A stretch of 54,581 nt of DNA from Methanothermobacter tenebrarum (GTDB lineage: Archaea; Methanobacteriota; Methanobacteria; Methanobacteriales; DSM-23052), in contig NZ_QLOE01000010.1 in the NCBI RefSeq assembly GCF_003264935.1, positions 1-54,581 on the forward strand, in the 5' to 3' direction. A program made the position numbers and the translations under genes. Position 1 is the stretch's first letter; each line of letters opens with the position of its first letter. Shown here piece after piece: positions 28,590 through 37,544 of this stretch. The notes under the pieces were generated by a model. It was not told the DNA's origin. It worked only from the letters and a program-made list of their open reading frames with translations, and did no database searches.

Positions 28590-29266
28590 TTTATTCCCCA
28601 ACATTCGATCCCCTTATCTGTTATGGTGTATTGGGCAGATTTTTTACCTGCTGAAGATTCTATTTGGATTTTCTCCCCATCTAAACATAATCTTAAATCG
28701 GCTAAATCCATCAAAGAAGTTTCAATCTGAGATTCAACAGTCCCCGTTGTATGTACCACAACCCCCACACCCTTAGCTTCACTTATACGACTCTTATAAG
28801 CTCTAACAAGCCTCAAAACCAGACTTGGAGGGTTGAATGCGAATATCATTGTGAGAGAGTCCAATATAGCCCTAAACTTGGATGATCTCCTAAATAATGA
28901 ACGTGTACCCACACCCACCTTTACCATAAGATCAGTAAGGTTTTGAACCGAAGAAAACTTTAATGTCCCTGAATCCTCAACCTTAACACCAGCCAAGCGA
29001 GTTAGCAAATCTATTATGTAAACGTCACCGCTTTGAATATATGGTCGCAGAAACCAATTAAATTCCATCATCCTCTGCTCAAGTTGCCTAGAACCATAAT
29101 CAGCCACTATATACAAGCATGGTTCACCACCTTCAAGGCCTGAATAAAGAAACTGATAACAGAATATGGACTTACCCACCTTAGGAGGGCCGTAAAGTAA
29201 TATAAGATCCCCTGGTGTCACATCCTCCAATAGATCATCCAAAACCTTCACTTTCTGGTCTGTCAT
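28586..29266 (-). CDS. KaiC-like RecA-fold ATPase, single domain
   Basis: 226 residues from ATG 29266, behind GTGTGATAG. Walker A is GPPKVGKSIF and Walker B FRAILDSLTMIFAF, with the KaiC-type flow LDDLLEDVTPGDLILLY, then PCLYIVADYGSRQLEQRM. The end carries a small beta region and QYTITDKGIECW. It is a close paralogue of the next gene upstream, which suggests local duplication. KaiC-like single-domain ATPases in archaea are signalling or motility-linked proteins. The operon places this one with a small GTPase and Roadblock protein. Confidence 0.82.
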   Translation of the reverse strand: MTDQKVKVLDDLLEDVTPGDLILLYGPPKVGKSIFCYQFLYSGLEGGEPCLYIVADYGSRQLEQRMMEFNWFLRPYIQSGDVYIIDLLTRLAGVKVEDSGTLKFSSVQNLTDLMVKVGVGTRSLFRRSSKFRAILDSLTMIFAFNPPSLVLRLVRAYKSRISEAKGVGVVVHTTGTVESQIETSLMDLADLRLCLDGEKIQIESSAGKKSAQYTITDKGIECWGIK

Positions 29267-29281
29267 AACTATCACACAAAT

Positions 29282-29980
29282 TTAGTCAACTACTATACCC
29301 TTAGGGGTTATATCATATTGTCCTTTTACCTTACCACCCCCAATCATGGCCTCTATGGTGAGATTCTCCCCATCAAGGTGAATTATATTATCTACTATGG
29401 CCTTTAACATGTTTTCAACCTTGGAGGAGGCTGAACCTTCAGTGTAAGTTACAATGGCTGTTCCTCCACTTTCTTTTATACGCATTATATAGACTGTGAG
29501 CACCCTTACAATCAGAACTTCGTCATTGAATGCCATGAGAGTCGTTAACGAATCAAGAACAGATCTGAAACGGGGAGACTTTGATATTATCTGGCGCATG
29601 GCCATCCCCAATTTTACCATGATATCTGTGGGATTATGCACAGATGATAAAAAATAATTGGGTTTACTTTCAACTTCCACGCCCGCAATTGTTGATATGG
29701 CATCTATAAAATAAAAACTTTCATTTTCTATATATTCATCAAGGTTCCAACCAAAATTGGCTATGTTCCTTTCAATGTCCTTCAAACCATAATCTGTGCT
29801 GATATAAAGGCATGGTTCATTATTACGAAGACCTTCAAATGCAAATTGATAGGAGAAGACAGATTTCCCAACCTTTGGAGGACCGTAGACGAGTGTAACA
29901 GTGTTCTCCGCGAATGATCCGCCCCCTCCACCTACAAGTTTATCTAAACCTGGAATTCCTGATGAAATCCTTACAATCAA
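29282..29980 (-). CDS. KaiC-like RecA-fold ATPase, single domain (paralogue)
   Basis: 232 residues from TTG 29980. The site GGTGATTG overlaps the stop of the GTPase gene, so translation is probably coupled; the ATG at 29992 would overlap that gene. It starts with SSGIPGLDKLVGGGGGSF, the usual KaiC/RadB opening. Walker A is GPPKVGKSVF and Walker B FRSVLDSLTTLMAF. The C-terminus mirrors the next gene (GQYDITPKGIVVD). It probably hydrolyses ATP as an oligomer with its paralogues. It lies 16 bases upstream of the second copy. Confidence 0.82.
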   Translation of the reverse strand: MIVRISSGIPGLDKLVGGGGGSFAENTVTLVYGPPKVGKSVFSYQFAFEGLRNNEPCLYISTDYGLKDIERNIANFGWNLDEYIENESFYFIDAISTIAGVEVESKPNYFLSSVHNPTDIMVKLGMAMRQIISKSPRFRSVLDSLTTLMAFNDEVLIVRVLTVYIMRIKESGGTAIVTYTEGSASSKVENMLKAIVDNIIHLDGENLTIEAMIGGGKVKGQYDITPKGIVVD

Positions 29981-29981
29981 T

Positions 29982-31157
29982 TCAATCACCATAGAGCAAT
30001 CCTAGGAGAGCTTCAAGGGCATCAGTAACTCCCTTCCCCTCTGTTACTATCGCTGGTATGATGGGAATGTCCTCGCCAAGTTTCATTTTTTCACGTATCT
30101 CCTCTGGTGAAAGCGCCCCTGGCAAGTCTTGCTTATTCGCGATTAAAACCTTTGGTATAGCCTCCGCCTTTGCCTTCCTTATCATCTCCTTGGCCCTTGC
30201 AAATGTTTGCGGGGCTGTCGAGTCAACAATTATAAAAGCACCAACCGATTCCCTACCTAAAACGTCTAATAGTAAGTCGAACCGTTCCTGGCCTGGTGTG
30301 CCGAATACATCAGCTATAAAACCTTTATATTCAAGATGTCCAATATCTAATGCTATAGTGGTTGGGAAAGCCGATAGAGCCTTCCTATCAACTGAAACCG
30401 ACTTCTTTGATATTTTCTTCACGAAAGTCGATTTACCTGCATTGTACGGGCCCGTGACTAATATCTTGGGTATGTATACTTTAACTCCTCCTGGTTGCAC
30501 CACAAAGAATAGTACCATAGTATCTGATGGTTCGGACCATGAAGAATGGGCCACCATAAAACCTTGACCTATTATAACCCTTTCCTCTATTGTTTTAATC
30601 TCAACCACACAATCCATGGATTTTTTAAGATTCTGGATTAGATCATGGTTATAATCCCATTTTGTGAAGAGATAAATTAGGCTGGCATTATATTTTTTGC
30701 CATGTGAATTCCATTTTTTTATAATGTTTATTGTCTCATCTTCTCCAAGATAATCTATTAGGGTTGAAAGATTATTTATGATACCTATACCATCTGGCAC
30801 GTCCTCTATAGCTTCTAGGATCACATCCTCTACCTGTGAATAGTCCTCAATGGAATATTTGGCATCTGATGGTAATCCCATGAACGGTGAAGTTCCATCA
30901 ACAAAGAAAGCTTGAGTATCTTTTAAGAATTTTTCAAGATCCCAGCCATAGGATCTGAACTCATATATTATCGTTTCAGGTTCGGCCACATTCGTGAATA
31001 TGAAACCTTTATCTCCCTCTCCTAGTCGTCCATTTAGCATCTGATAGCCAAACGCCTCATAATCCACGCCAGGAACGGCTGAGAACATTACAGAGGCGTT
31101 ATCGATTATACCACCACCGAGTATGTCGTCAAGTTTAGGGATGTACGTCTTTTTCAT
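29982..31157 (-). CDS. Inactive KaiC-like domain fused to a Ras/Arf-like small GTPase
   Basis: About 391 residues from ATG 31157 (GGAG 8 bases before). Residues 8-225 align with the two KaiC-like neighbours ([20 protein letters not shown]), but the ATP loop reads [12 protein letters not shown] without GK[S/T], and Walker B is IINNLSTL where the others have VLDSL. The domain is therefore probably dead. From about 230 a complete GTPase follows: G1 [10 protein letters not shown]2 FPTTIALD, G3 [12 protein letters not shown]4 NKQD. Roadblock proteins, such as the one encoded just upstream, are known partners of such GTPases (MglB with MglA). It is likely a GTP switch docked to KaiC-like rings. Confidence 0.88.
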   Translation of the reverse strand: MKKTYIPKLDDILGGGIIDNASVMFSAVPGVDYEAFGYQMLNGRLGEGDKGFIFTNVAEPETIIYEFRSYGWDLEKFLKDTQAFFVDGTSPFMGLPSDAKYSIEDYSQVEDVILEAIEDVPDGIGIINNLSTLIDYLGEDETINIIKKWNSHGKKYNASLIYLFTKWDYNHDLIQNLKKSMDCVVEIKTIEERVIIGQGFMVAHSSWSEPSDTMVLFFVVQPGGVKVYIPKILVTGPYNAGKSTFVKKISKKSVSVDRKALSAFPTTIALDIGHLEYKGFIADVFGTPGQERFDLLLDVLGRESVGAFIIVDSTAPQTFARAKEMIRKAKAEAIPKVLIANKQDLPGALSPEEIREKMKLGEDIPIIPAIVTEGKGVTDALEALLGLLYGD

Positions 31158-31159
31158 CT

Positions 31160-31537
31160 TCACATCTCCTTGAGGATTTCTTCAACTTGACTTGCCCTAC
31201 TTTCCATTTCAACGAGTAAAAGACCCAACTGGGCGTCTGGTTCTGCGAGCGCAGTTAATATAGCCTTCTCACCCGCAGGTTTTAGGATTATTATACCCCT
31301 CTCAGTCCTCACGGTGATCTCATCCACTGCACCAGTGTTCATCTGGCCAGAGGCGGCCTCCGCAGCCCCCATGATAGTGGAACATAAAGCTGAGAAGATT
31401 CTCGCATCCACGTCTGGGGGTGTGCGTGCATTTATAAGAAGACCTTCCTTGGATACTATCCCAGATGCCCTTATTTGTCCAACTTGCATGAAACTTGAAA
31501 GAACATCATCTAATTTTTCCTTTTTTGTTTTAGTCAT
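31160..31537 (-). CDS. Roadblock/LC7 domain protein
   Basis: 125 residues from ATG 31537, right behind GGGTGGACCT. The sequence has the Roadblock pattern: [20 protein letters not shown], then GLLINAR, then [20 protein letters not shown], then [18 protein letters not shown]. Roadblock proteins act as dimers that regulate small GTPases, as MglB does for MglA in bacteria. The GTPase gene starts within a few bases of this stop. It is first in the five-gene unit and has its own TATA box upstream. Confidence 0.9.
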   Translation of the reverse strand: MTKTKKEKLDDVLSSFMQVGQIRASGIVSKEGLLINARTPPDVDARIFSALCSTIMGAAEAASGQMNTGAVDEITVRTERGIIILKPAGEKAILTALAEPDAQLGLLLVEMESRASQVEEILKEM

Positions 31538-31569
31538 AGGTCCACCCAACAAAAAAATTTATCATCCCA

Positions 31570-31580
31570 TTATATATAAC
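31570..31580 (-). promoter_or_regulatory. TATA box of the Roadblock/GTPase operon
   Basis: The minus strand reads GTTATATATAA, about 35 bases upstream of the Roadblock start. This gives the five-gene unit a promoter separate from the pilin-like genes. Confidence 0.5.
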
Positions 31581-31676
31581 CTCATATGTGAAATCCCCGA
31601 AGGGTACTCCCTATTCTGAGAATTTAACTATAATAACTTATTTATAATCTTATCATACTAGTGGTTTTCGATTTTT

Positions 31677-32168
31677 TTACACCCATTTCACATCTGATGT
31701 GGTGAACATGTAATTGTATGAAAAGGCCGGGTTATAAAAATCATTACTCATATTCTCTGTGTTAAATGTTAAGCAAATGTTTCTCCGCGTGTAATAGTTT
31801 ATTCGATCTCCCAGGGAATTTTTACAATCTTCTGGGATTTCCCTTTCTAGATGAGCATATACTATAAGTCTGATTTTATATTTTCCATAAGTTTCATTAT
31901 ATCCTTCTCTTATAGCCTCCACTTTAATTATCTGGACAGAAGATGGCTGTAAAAGGATATTCTTCCCTGTTATATATTCATGATATGCATCCCATGGATA
32001 AAGTGCAAGTTCATCCATGTTAGCCCCTTGGATGGCACCATCCCTCGCAGCTGCAATAGCAATATCCAGTTCCAGATTATCACCCAAAAAAGAGGATACA
32101 AGAAAGAGTATTAAGATTGTAATGCCTAGAATAAGAATATAATCTCCTGTTATCTGCCCTCTACCCAT
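31677..32168 (-). CDS. Pilin-like protein with class III signal sequence
   Basis: 163 residues. The N-terminus GRGQITGDYILILGITILIL has the archaeal class III layout: short charged leader, Gly-Gln, then an acidic residue and Tyr before a hydrophobic helix (DUF361-like). Preflagellin or prepilin-type peptidases cut this kind of leader. The remaining ~135 residues look extracellular, with two Cys (EDCKNS, RNICLTF) that could form a disulfide. It starts two bases after the stop of the next gene upstream, so the two are co-translated. Its filament or surface role is unknown. Confidence 0.75.
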   Translation of the reverse strand: MGRGQITGDYILILGITILILFLVSSFLGDNLELDIAIAAARDGAIQGANMDELALYPWDAYHEYITGKNILLQPSSVQIIKVEAIREGYNETYGKYKIRLIVYAHLEREIPEDCKNSLGDRINYYTRRNICLTFNTENMSNDFYNPAFSYNYMFTTSDVKWV

Positions 32169-32170
32169 CC

Positions 32171-32614
32171 CTATCGTGCCTCTGTTATCATTATAATAAT
32201 CCCATGACCCTTTTTAAGATTCTTAATCTTGTAAGTGAAGCCAGGTTTCAATATGGCAGTTCTGGGATTCCCATTAGAATCAACTACCATACAAGGGTAA
32301 ATTGGTGACATACCATACCTACCATTAACCATACCATACACTCCACTGGAGTTGACCCATAACTGATATCTCGAACCCTGAATACTAGTAGGGGCTGTGA
32401 AGGTCGCCTCATGTCCTGGGCCGCCAGCCAATACAAGATTGACCTTACCAGCCAATTCATCCATTAAAACCCTTAAATCAGTTAAAGTTCTTTCCTCGTT
32501 AGCATAATCTATCCTATAAGAGGCCATACTCGTCAAATATAATATTAAAAAGGATAGAGAAAGGAATGAGATCAAGAAATCTGTTGTAAAAACTCCCCTT
32601 TCACATTCTATCAT
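32171..32614 (-). CDS. Pilin-like protein, first of a pair
   Basis: 147 residues. The N-terminus MIECERGVFTTDFLISFLSL resembles a class III leader (charged start, Arg-Gly, then an acid and an aromatic residue, then a hydrophobic helix), less typical than the second protein because the Gln is Val. The outside part ends in beta-rich sequence (FTYKIKNLKKGHGIIIMITE). It and the gene after it probably encode two subunits of one surface structure. A TATA-like AATTATATTAA lies about 35 bases upstream. Confidence 0.65.
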   Translation of the reverse strand: MIECERGVFTTDFLISFLSLSFLILYLTSMASYRIDYANEERTLTDLRVLMDELAGKVNLVLAGGPGHEATFTAPTSIQGSRYQLWVNSSGVYGMVNGRYGMSPIYPCMVVDSNGNPRTAILKPGFTYKIKNLKKGHGIIIMITEAR

Positions 32615-32715
32615 ATGAAACCCCTAGTATGATAATACGAAAAAATGTTAATATAATTTCCCCCTTATAATTTTATAGCAGAGCCCCCCAAATTATATCA
32701 TAGTGGGGAATGAAA

Positions 32716-33198
32716 ATGTATAAGATAGTATTATTTAGCGGAGGCCCCTACAGATTCGAAGAATTTGAAGAGTATGTGGAGGACATTGGAGGTTTAGTGC
32801 TTAAAAAGGATCGTTTCAATGTGAGCAGAGGCGAATACTTCCTAGCCGAGGAAGTCAAAGCCCTAACAATAATACCCGAAGAAGAAGAGGAACAATTAAA
32901 GACGATCGTAACTGGGATAAAAGGGTTCATCCAAGAATTACCATTTGACGAAGACAAAAAAAGGAGAATACTACTCTGCATACTCCTACATGACTCATTG
33001 ACTAGGAACCCCCAATGGATGGGAGAAGAGGAAATAGAAGAAAAACTAATCTGCCCATGTGAAATTAAATTCTGTGAAAATTCTCCAGAATGCTTCATTG
33101 ACTTGTCAGAAGTCCTAGATGCAATGGTGGAAATGGAACTATTAGAAAAGAGAAATAATAAAGGCACAACAGAATATAGGATAAAAATTATACAATAA
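32716..33198 (+). CDS. Conserved-looking soluble protein of unknown function
   Basis: 160 residues from ATG 32716, behind GGGGAATGAA; ATG 32710 overlaps that site. It is acidic and soluble (SGGPYRFEEFEEYVEDIGG at the start). Cys residues at CPCEIKFCENSPEC could bind a metal. The C-terminal part (LSEVLDAMVEMELLEKRNNK) looks like the end of a winged helix. Divergent from the pilin-like genes. Family not recognised. Confidence 0.65.
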   Translation: MYKIVLFSGGPYRFEEFEEYVEDIGGLVLKKDRFNVSRGEYFLAEEVKALTIIPEEEEEQLKTIVTGIKGFIQELPFDEDKKRRILLCILLHDSLTRNPQWMGEEEIEEKLICPCEIKFCENSPECFIDLSEVLDAMVEMELLEKRNNKGTTEYRIKIIQ

Positions 33199-33226
33199 AT
33201 TTTTTAGTAGGGAGGTTTGATAAAAG

Positions 33227-33481
33227 TTGAACACCAACACACTGATAATAGTTGGGATAATCTTCATAATCCTTGGTATCTTCCTCATATTCGCTGGTAG
33301 CATCATAAGCATATTTAGTAAGACAAAGGAAGGTGCGGAGGTTAAAACAGGCGGAGTTATAATGATAGGACCCATCCCAATAATCTTCGGAAGTGACAGG
33401 GGGATGGCGATTATAGGCTTCCTAATGGCCATAATATTAATGATAGTAGCCTACATACTATTTTATAGAAGTATAATATAA
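33227..33481 (+). CDS. DUF131/TIGR00304 family membrane protein
   Basis: 84 residues from TTG 33227 with GGGAGG upstream. Two membrane helices (LIIVGIIFIILGIFLIFAGS and AIIGFLMAIILMIVAYILF) flank the loop VKTGGVIMIGPIPIIFGSD, the signature of this archaeal family. Function is not established. It sits 13 bases before cbiF and is probably co-transcribed with it. Confidence 0.8.
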   Translation: MNTNTLIIVGIIFIILGIFLIFAGSIISIFSKTKEGAEVKTGGVIMIGPIPIIFGSDRGMAIIGFLMAIILMIVAYILFYRSII

Positions 33482-33494
33482 TTAGGGGGGTTTT

Positions 33495-34253
33495 ATGAAG
33501 GGGAAGGTATTTTTTATTGGTGGAGGGCCTGGAGACCCGGAACTTTTAACTTTGAAGGCTGTTAAGATAATTAAAAACTCTGATATAATAATATATGCGG
33601 GTTCCCTTGTGAACAAGAAGATTCTAGATTTTGCACCTGATTCTGCCAGGATCTATGATAGTTCCTCTATGACATTAGATGAGATAATAGATATTATGGT
33701 GGATGGTGCCGATTCTGGGAAGATTATTGCCAGGATACATACAGGTGATCCTTCAATTTATGGGGCTATAATGGAGCAGATGAGGGAGCTTAAAAAGAGA
33801 AGAATCCCCTTTGATATTATACCAGGAGTGAGTTCACTTTTCGCTGCTGCAGCCGCTTTAAAGACTGAATTAACTGTGCCTGGGGTTTCTCAGACTGTTA
33901 TAATCACAAGACCTTCTGGTAGGACGCCAGTACCCCCCAAGGAGGATCTAGGAGATCTTGCAAGTCATAATTCCACTATGTGTATATTCCTTGGGGTTCA
34001 TAAAATCGGGGAAGTTGTTAAAAGTTTAAGAGAACATTATAGTGATGATACACCAATAGCCGTGGTCAAAAGGGCTTCATGGGATGATGAGGAGATAATA
34101 AAGGGTAAACTTTCTGATATAGAAGATAAAGTAAAGAAGAGTAATATTCAGAAGACCGCCATCATCATAGTAGGTGATGTTCTCGAACCTGGAGATTTTG
34201 AAAGTTCGAAGCTATATGATCCCACCTTCAGCCATGGATATCGTAGAGCCTAG
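33495..34253 (+). CDS. cbiF: Cobalt-precorrin-4 C11-methyltransferase
   Basis: 252 residues. The N-terminal [20 protein letters not shown], then [23 protein letters not shown] and [20 protein letters not shown], are the motifs of the SAM-dependent tetrapyrrole methylase family and match CbiF/CobM. It methylates C11 of cobalt-precorrin-4 in the anaerobic cobalamin route, which methanogens need for corrinoid methyltransferases. GGGGGG precedes the ATG. Its 3' end overlaps the convergent NikR gene by four bases. Confidence 0.92.
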   Translation: MKGKVFFIGGGPGDPELLTLKAVKIIKNSDIIIYAGSLVNKKILDFAPDSARIYDSSSMTLDEIIDIMVDGADSGKIIARIHTGDPSIYGAIMEQMRELKKRRIPFDIIPGVSSLFAAAAALKTELTVPGVSQTVIITRPSGRTPVPPKEDLGDLASHNSTMCIFLGVHKIGEVVKSLREHYSDDTPIAVVKRASWDDEEIIKGKLSDIEDKVKKSNIQKTAIIIVGDVLEPGDFESSKLYDPTFSHGYRRA

Positions 34254-34633
34254 ATTATTATAAGTTCGAGGTGTTCCATCTTCCCACAGTTTCGAAATCT
34301 AGAGGTGAGTTCTTTTATTTTTTCAGCTTCACCTTCTAGGATGAAGATCTCAAGGCAATTCTTGTTCCTCAAGTGACTGTGGATCTGTGTACTTATGATA
34401 CTCTCATAGTCATGCTTGATGTCGTTAACCTTATCTTCAACTTCCCTTTTGTGTATTAGGAAAAGCACCCCATTAACTTCGCCTTTTATATCCATTTGTC
34501 TTCTTTTCTCATCTATTAACATCCTAGAGGCCGTTCTTATAATATCTGAGCGACTTGAAAATCCCATCTCATCCTTCAAAGCGTCTATTTCTTCTAGGAG
34601 TTTTTCATTTATCGAAATGCTGATAACGCTCAT
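34250..34633 (-). CDS. nikR: Nickel-responsive regulator NikR
   Basis: 127 residues from ATG 34633; ATG 34657 would add a hydrophobic octapeptide not seen in the family. The N-terminal ribbon-helix-helix domain ([20 protein letters not shown]) is followed by the ACT-like nickel domain. The four nickel ligands of E. coli NikR (H76, H87, H89, C95) are all present with exact spacing: KHDYE, then 11 residues on HSH, then six on C in RNKNCLEIF. It binds DNA when loaded with nickel and usually represses nickel uptake. It is divergent from the metal ABC transporter, the likely target. Confidence 0.93.
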   Translation of the reverse strand: MSVISISINEKLLEEIDALKDEMGFSSRSDIIRTASRMLIDEKRRQMDIKGEVNGVLFLIHKREVEDKVNDIKHDYESIISTQIHSHLRNKNCLEIFILEGEAEKIKELTSRFRNCGKMEHLELIII

Positions 34634-34638
34634 AACTA

Positions 34639-34715
34639 AAACTATTTTAATAAACATTTAAAAAGATTATCATAAAAATTATTAAACTATTTTTGTATTA
34701 TTAATAAATTTTTTA
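34639..34715. promoter_or_regulatory. Divergent promoter region between nikR and the metal ABC operon
   Basis: The AT-rich spacer carries AAACTATTTT twice (34639-34648 and 34684-34693, 45 bases apart) and the palindrome TTATTAATAA near 34698-34707. TATA-like sequences face both ways. The direct repeats are candidate NikR operator parts; they do not match the E. coli GTATGA/TCATAC site, so this is a guess from position. Confidence 0.35.
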
Positions 34716-34742
34716 AGAGGTGAAGCTGATAAAAATCTATCA

Positions 34743-35585
34743 ATGAAAAGAATAGCCATCCTACTAATAATCACCATCATAATATGCACCCTACTATATA
34801 CAACAAGTAAAACGGAAGAAGCAAGCTCTGAAGAAAAAATAGTCGTGGCAGCGTCAATAATGCCCCAAAAGGAATTCATAGAAGCAGTCGGCGGAGACAA
34901 AGTAAAAGTTATAGTAATGGTACCGCCAGGAGCAGACCCACACACATATGAACCACAACCAGGCCAACTAAGAGAACTATCAAAGGCAAAAATCTACTTC
35001 CAAATAGGCTCAGGTATAGAATTCGAAAAAACATGGATGGAAAGACTAAAAGAACTAAACCCAAACATGAAAATAGTAAACTGCTCAGAGGGTATAAAAC
35101 TCATGAAAGAAGACCCACACGTATGGACATCGCCACGAAACGCCATCATAATAGTTAAAAACATCTACAAATCCCTCACAGAGGAAGATCCAATCCATAA
35201 AGACTATTATGCCAAAAACATGGAAAAATACATTTCACAGCTCAAAAAATTAGATGAACAATTCAACCAAACCCTCACAGGAAAACAAAACAAAAAAATA
35301 TTAGTATACCATCCTGCCTGGACCTACCTCTGCAGAGACTACAACATAGAACAGATAACCATAGAAAAAGAAGGCAAGGAACCATCACCCCAAGCCCTCG
35401 CAAAGATCATCCAAGAAGCCAAAAAAAACAATATAAAGATCATAATAGTCTCACCACAATCCAACAAACAAAGCGCTCAAACCATAGCAGATGAAATAAA
35501 CGCAAAAATAGTCATAATAGACCCACTCGCAGAAAACTACATAGAAAACATGCAAAAAATGCTACAAACCCTCAAGAGTATCTGA
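34743..35585 (+). CDS. Metal ABC transporter substrate-binding protein (ZnuA/cluster 9 type)
   Basis: 280 residues. A signal anchor (IAILLIITIIICTLLY) is followed by the cluster 9 metal-binding fold: VVAASIMPQKEFIEAVGGDK, then GADPHTYEPQPGQL, DPHVWTSPRNA, LVYHPAWTYL and a C-terminal Asp (VIIDPLAENY). The His in PHTYE, PHVW and YHPAW plus the acid form the usual metal site. The His-rich loop of many zinc binders is absent. Zinc, manganese, iron or nickel are all possible; the divergent nikR favours nickel, but the family favours zinc or manganese. Confidence 0.88.
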   Translation: MKRIAILLIITIIICTLLYTTSKTEEASSEEKIVVAASIMPQKEFIEAVGGDKVKVIVMVPPGADPHTYEPQPGQLRELSKAKIYFQIGSGIEFEKTWMERLKELNPNMKIVNCSEGIKLMKEDPHVWTSPRNAIIIVKNIYKSLTEEDPIHKDYYAKNMEKYISQLKKLDEQFNQTLTGKQNKKILVYHPAWTYLCRDYNIEQITIEKEGKEPSPQALAKIIQEAKKNNIKIIIVSPQSNKQSAQTIADEINAKIVIIDPLAENYIENMQKMLQTLKSI

Positions 35586-36341
35586 ATGGATGATAGAATG
35601 GATAAAGCAGTTGAAATTAAAAAACTATACTACAAAATAGATAACAAGACAATATTAGAAAATATAAACTTTGAAATTTACAAGAACGAATTCCTAGCTA
35701 TCATAGGCCCAAACGGCGGCGGTAAAACAACCCTACTAAAGATGATTATAGGCCTCCTAAAACCAACCAGTGGAAAAATCAAAGTATTCGGCCTTAAACC
35801 CGAAGAAGCAAGGAAAAAGGTAGGTTATCTCCCACAAAGACGCCACTTTGACATGGATTTCCCAATAAATGTCTTTGAAACTGTGCTCATGGGATGCTAC
35901 CACGCCCCACTCCAAGATTACACCCAAGAAGACAAAGAAAGGGTGGAAAAATGGCTTGAAAGATTGGATATCATCAATTTAAAAGATGAAAGATTGGATA
36001 ATCTCTCAGGGGGGCAATTGCAGAGAGTATTCCTTGCAAGAGCCCTTGTGAAAGAGGGCGAACTCCTACTATTAGATGAGCCGACAAGTAGCGTAGACCC
36101 TCTATTCCAGGAAAGATTCTACGAATTACTAGATGAACTTAAACAGAAAATGGCTATTGTAATGGTATCCCATGATATAGGGATGGTCGCAACCCACGTG
36201 GACAGGATCGCATGCTTAAACCAGAGATTATTCGCCCACGGACCCCCAAGAGAGGCTTTAGAATCTATTGAGGATGTTTATAAGTGTCCAATAGAATTGA
36301 TAGCCCATGGGATACCCCACAGGGTTTTGAGAGAACATTAA
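35586..36341 (+). CDS. Metal ABC transporter ATP-binding protein (ZnuC type)
   Basis: 251 residues starting one base after the stop of the binding-protein gene. Walker A is [10 protein letters not shown]-loop LPQRRHFD, signature LSGGQLQRV, Walker [13 protein letters not shown] and the switch His in MVSHDIG. The C-terminal part ([17 protein letters not shown]) is typical for ZnuC/MntB-type ATPases. It powers the permease encoded next. Confidence 0.92.
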   Translation: MDDRMDKAVEIKKLYYKIDNKTILENINFEIYKNEFLAIIGPNGGGKTTLLKMIIGLLKPTSGKIKVFGLKPEEARKKVGYLPQRRHFDMDFPINVFETVLMGCYHAPLQDYTQEDKERVEKWLERLDIINLKDERLDNLSGGQLQRVFLARALVKEGELLLLDEPTSSVDPLFQERFYELLDELKQKMAIVMVSHDIGMVATHVDRIACLNQRLFAHGPPREALESIEDVYKCPIELIAHGIPHRVLREH

Positions 36342-36351
36342 AGTGACCATT

Positions 36352-37149
36352 ATGATAGGTCTTGAATACCAGTTCATGCAAAACGCCTTCATAGCAGCAA
36401 TACTCGTTAGCATAGCCTGTGGAGTGGTTGGCACCTATATCGTGATTAAAAGGATAGTATCCCTAAGTGGAGGTATATCCCACGCAGCATTTGGTGGGAT
36501 TGGCCTCGGTTATTTCCTCGGCATCAACCCAGTAATCACGGCAATACCATTCAGTATCATAGCAGCTTTCCTCATGGGCGTCACCACAAGGAAAGTTAAA
36601 ATTAGTGAAGATACTGCTATTGGGATACTATGGTCAGTTGGAATGTCCCTTGGTATAATATTTATAAGCTTGACCCCTGGTTATGCCAGCGACCTATTCA
36701 ATTATCTTTTTGGTAACATACTAACGGTCACAAGAACAGATCTTTGGATGATGCTAATATTAGACTTGGTCATAATATCAAATGTGCTTTTATTTAATAG
36801 GGAGTTTACCGCCATATCCTTTGATGAGGAATTTTCACAGGTTATAGGGGTCCCTGTAAACTTTTTCTATCTTTTGCTCTTAATGCTTGTAGCTTTAAGT
36901 GTGGTGATCCTTATAAAAGTGGTTGGTATAATACTCGTGATAGCACTCCTCACCATCCCAGCCGTAACAGCAAAACAGTTCACCTTTAAAATCCCCCAGA
37001 TGATGATCTTATCATCAATAATCGGGATAATATTCACACTAACAGGATTATGGCTTTCATACACCCTTGATACATCCTCCGGGGCCACAATAGTGATAAT
37101 ACTAGCAATATTTTTCATAATAACCTATCTTTCAAGGACTAAAATATAA
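36352..37149 (+). CDS. Metal ABC transporter permease (ZnuB type)
   Basis: 265 residues from ATG 36352; GTG 36343 is an alternative but overlaps the AAGTGA site. About eight membrane segments. Family phrases include [34 protein letters not shown] in two adjoining parts, then [19 protein letters not shown] and [20 protein letters not shown]. It is the last gene of the three-gene metal uptake operon. Confidence 0.92.
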   Translation: MIGLEYQFMQNAFIAAILVSIACGVVGTYIVIKRIVSLSGGISHAAFGGIGLGYFLGINPVITAIPFSIIAAFLMGVTTRKVKISEDTAIGILWSVGMSLGIIFISLTPGYASDLFNYLFGNILTVTRTDLWMMLILDLVIISNVLLFNREFTAISFDEEFSQVIGVPVNFFYLLLLMLVALSVVILIKVVGIILVIALLTIPAVTAKQFTFKIPQMMILSSIIGIIFTLTGLWLSYTLDTSSGATIVIILAIFFIITYLSRTKI

Positions 37150-37544
37150 TCATGCTAAAAAAAGCTTACCTTGATTAATTTGCTGGACACGGATTCAAGG
37201 TAAATGGCCCCCCAGGATGTTCAGTTTCCATGTTTACAAAATGCTTGTGGCGCGATTGCACTCTCCTAGAATAACATATTAATTGAACCCTCCCTTTCAA
37301 GGTCTTCCATTGCGCGATTTTCACCAGTTCTAAAATTTCGTTTCAAACCTTGTTTTAGGGGCATGATGATACACGCCTTCATGAAAACTCCATTTTACAC
37401 TATAGTAAATAAAATTCAAGTGAATTTTATGCCCATGATGGACGAACATTTATCAAGACAATGTAGGACAATTAACAAAAAAATGTAATAGGAATGATTC
37501 TCCATGCAAATACAAAATGGCCATGAACTTAACTTTAATTTTTT
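37150..37544. other. Spacer with a perfect palindrome (37409-37430)
   Basis: No gene is seen between the metal permease and rpiA (convergent). ATAAAATTCA AG TGAATTTTAT is a perfect 10-base inverted repeat around two bases. It has no GC-rich stem or T tail, so it could be an operator or a weak bidirectional terminator. GCGCGATT also occurs at 37251 (as GCGCGATTG) and 37312. Confidence 0.4.
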
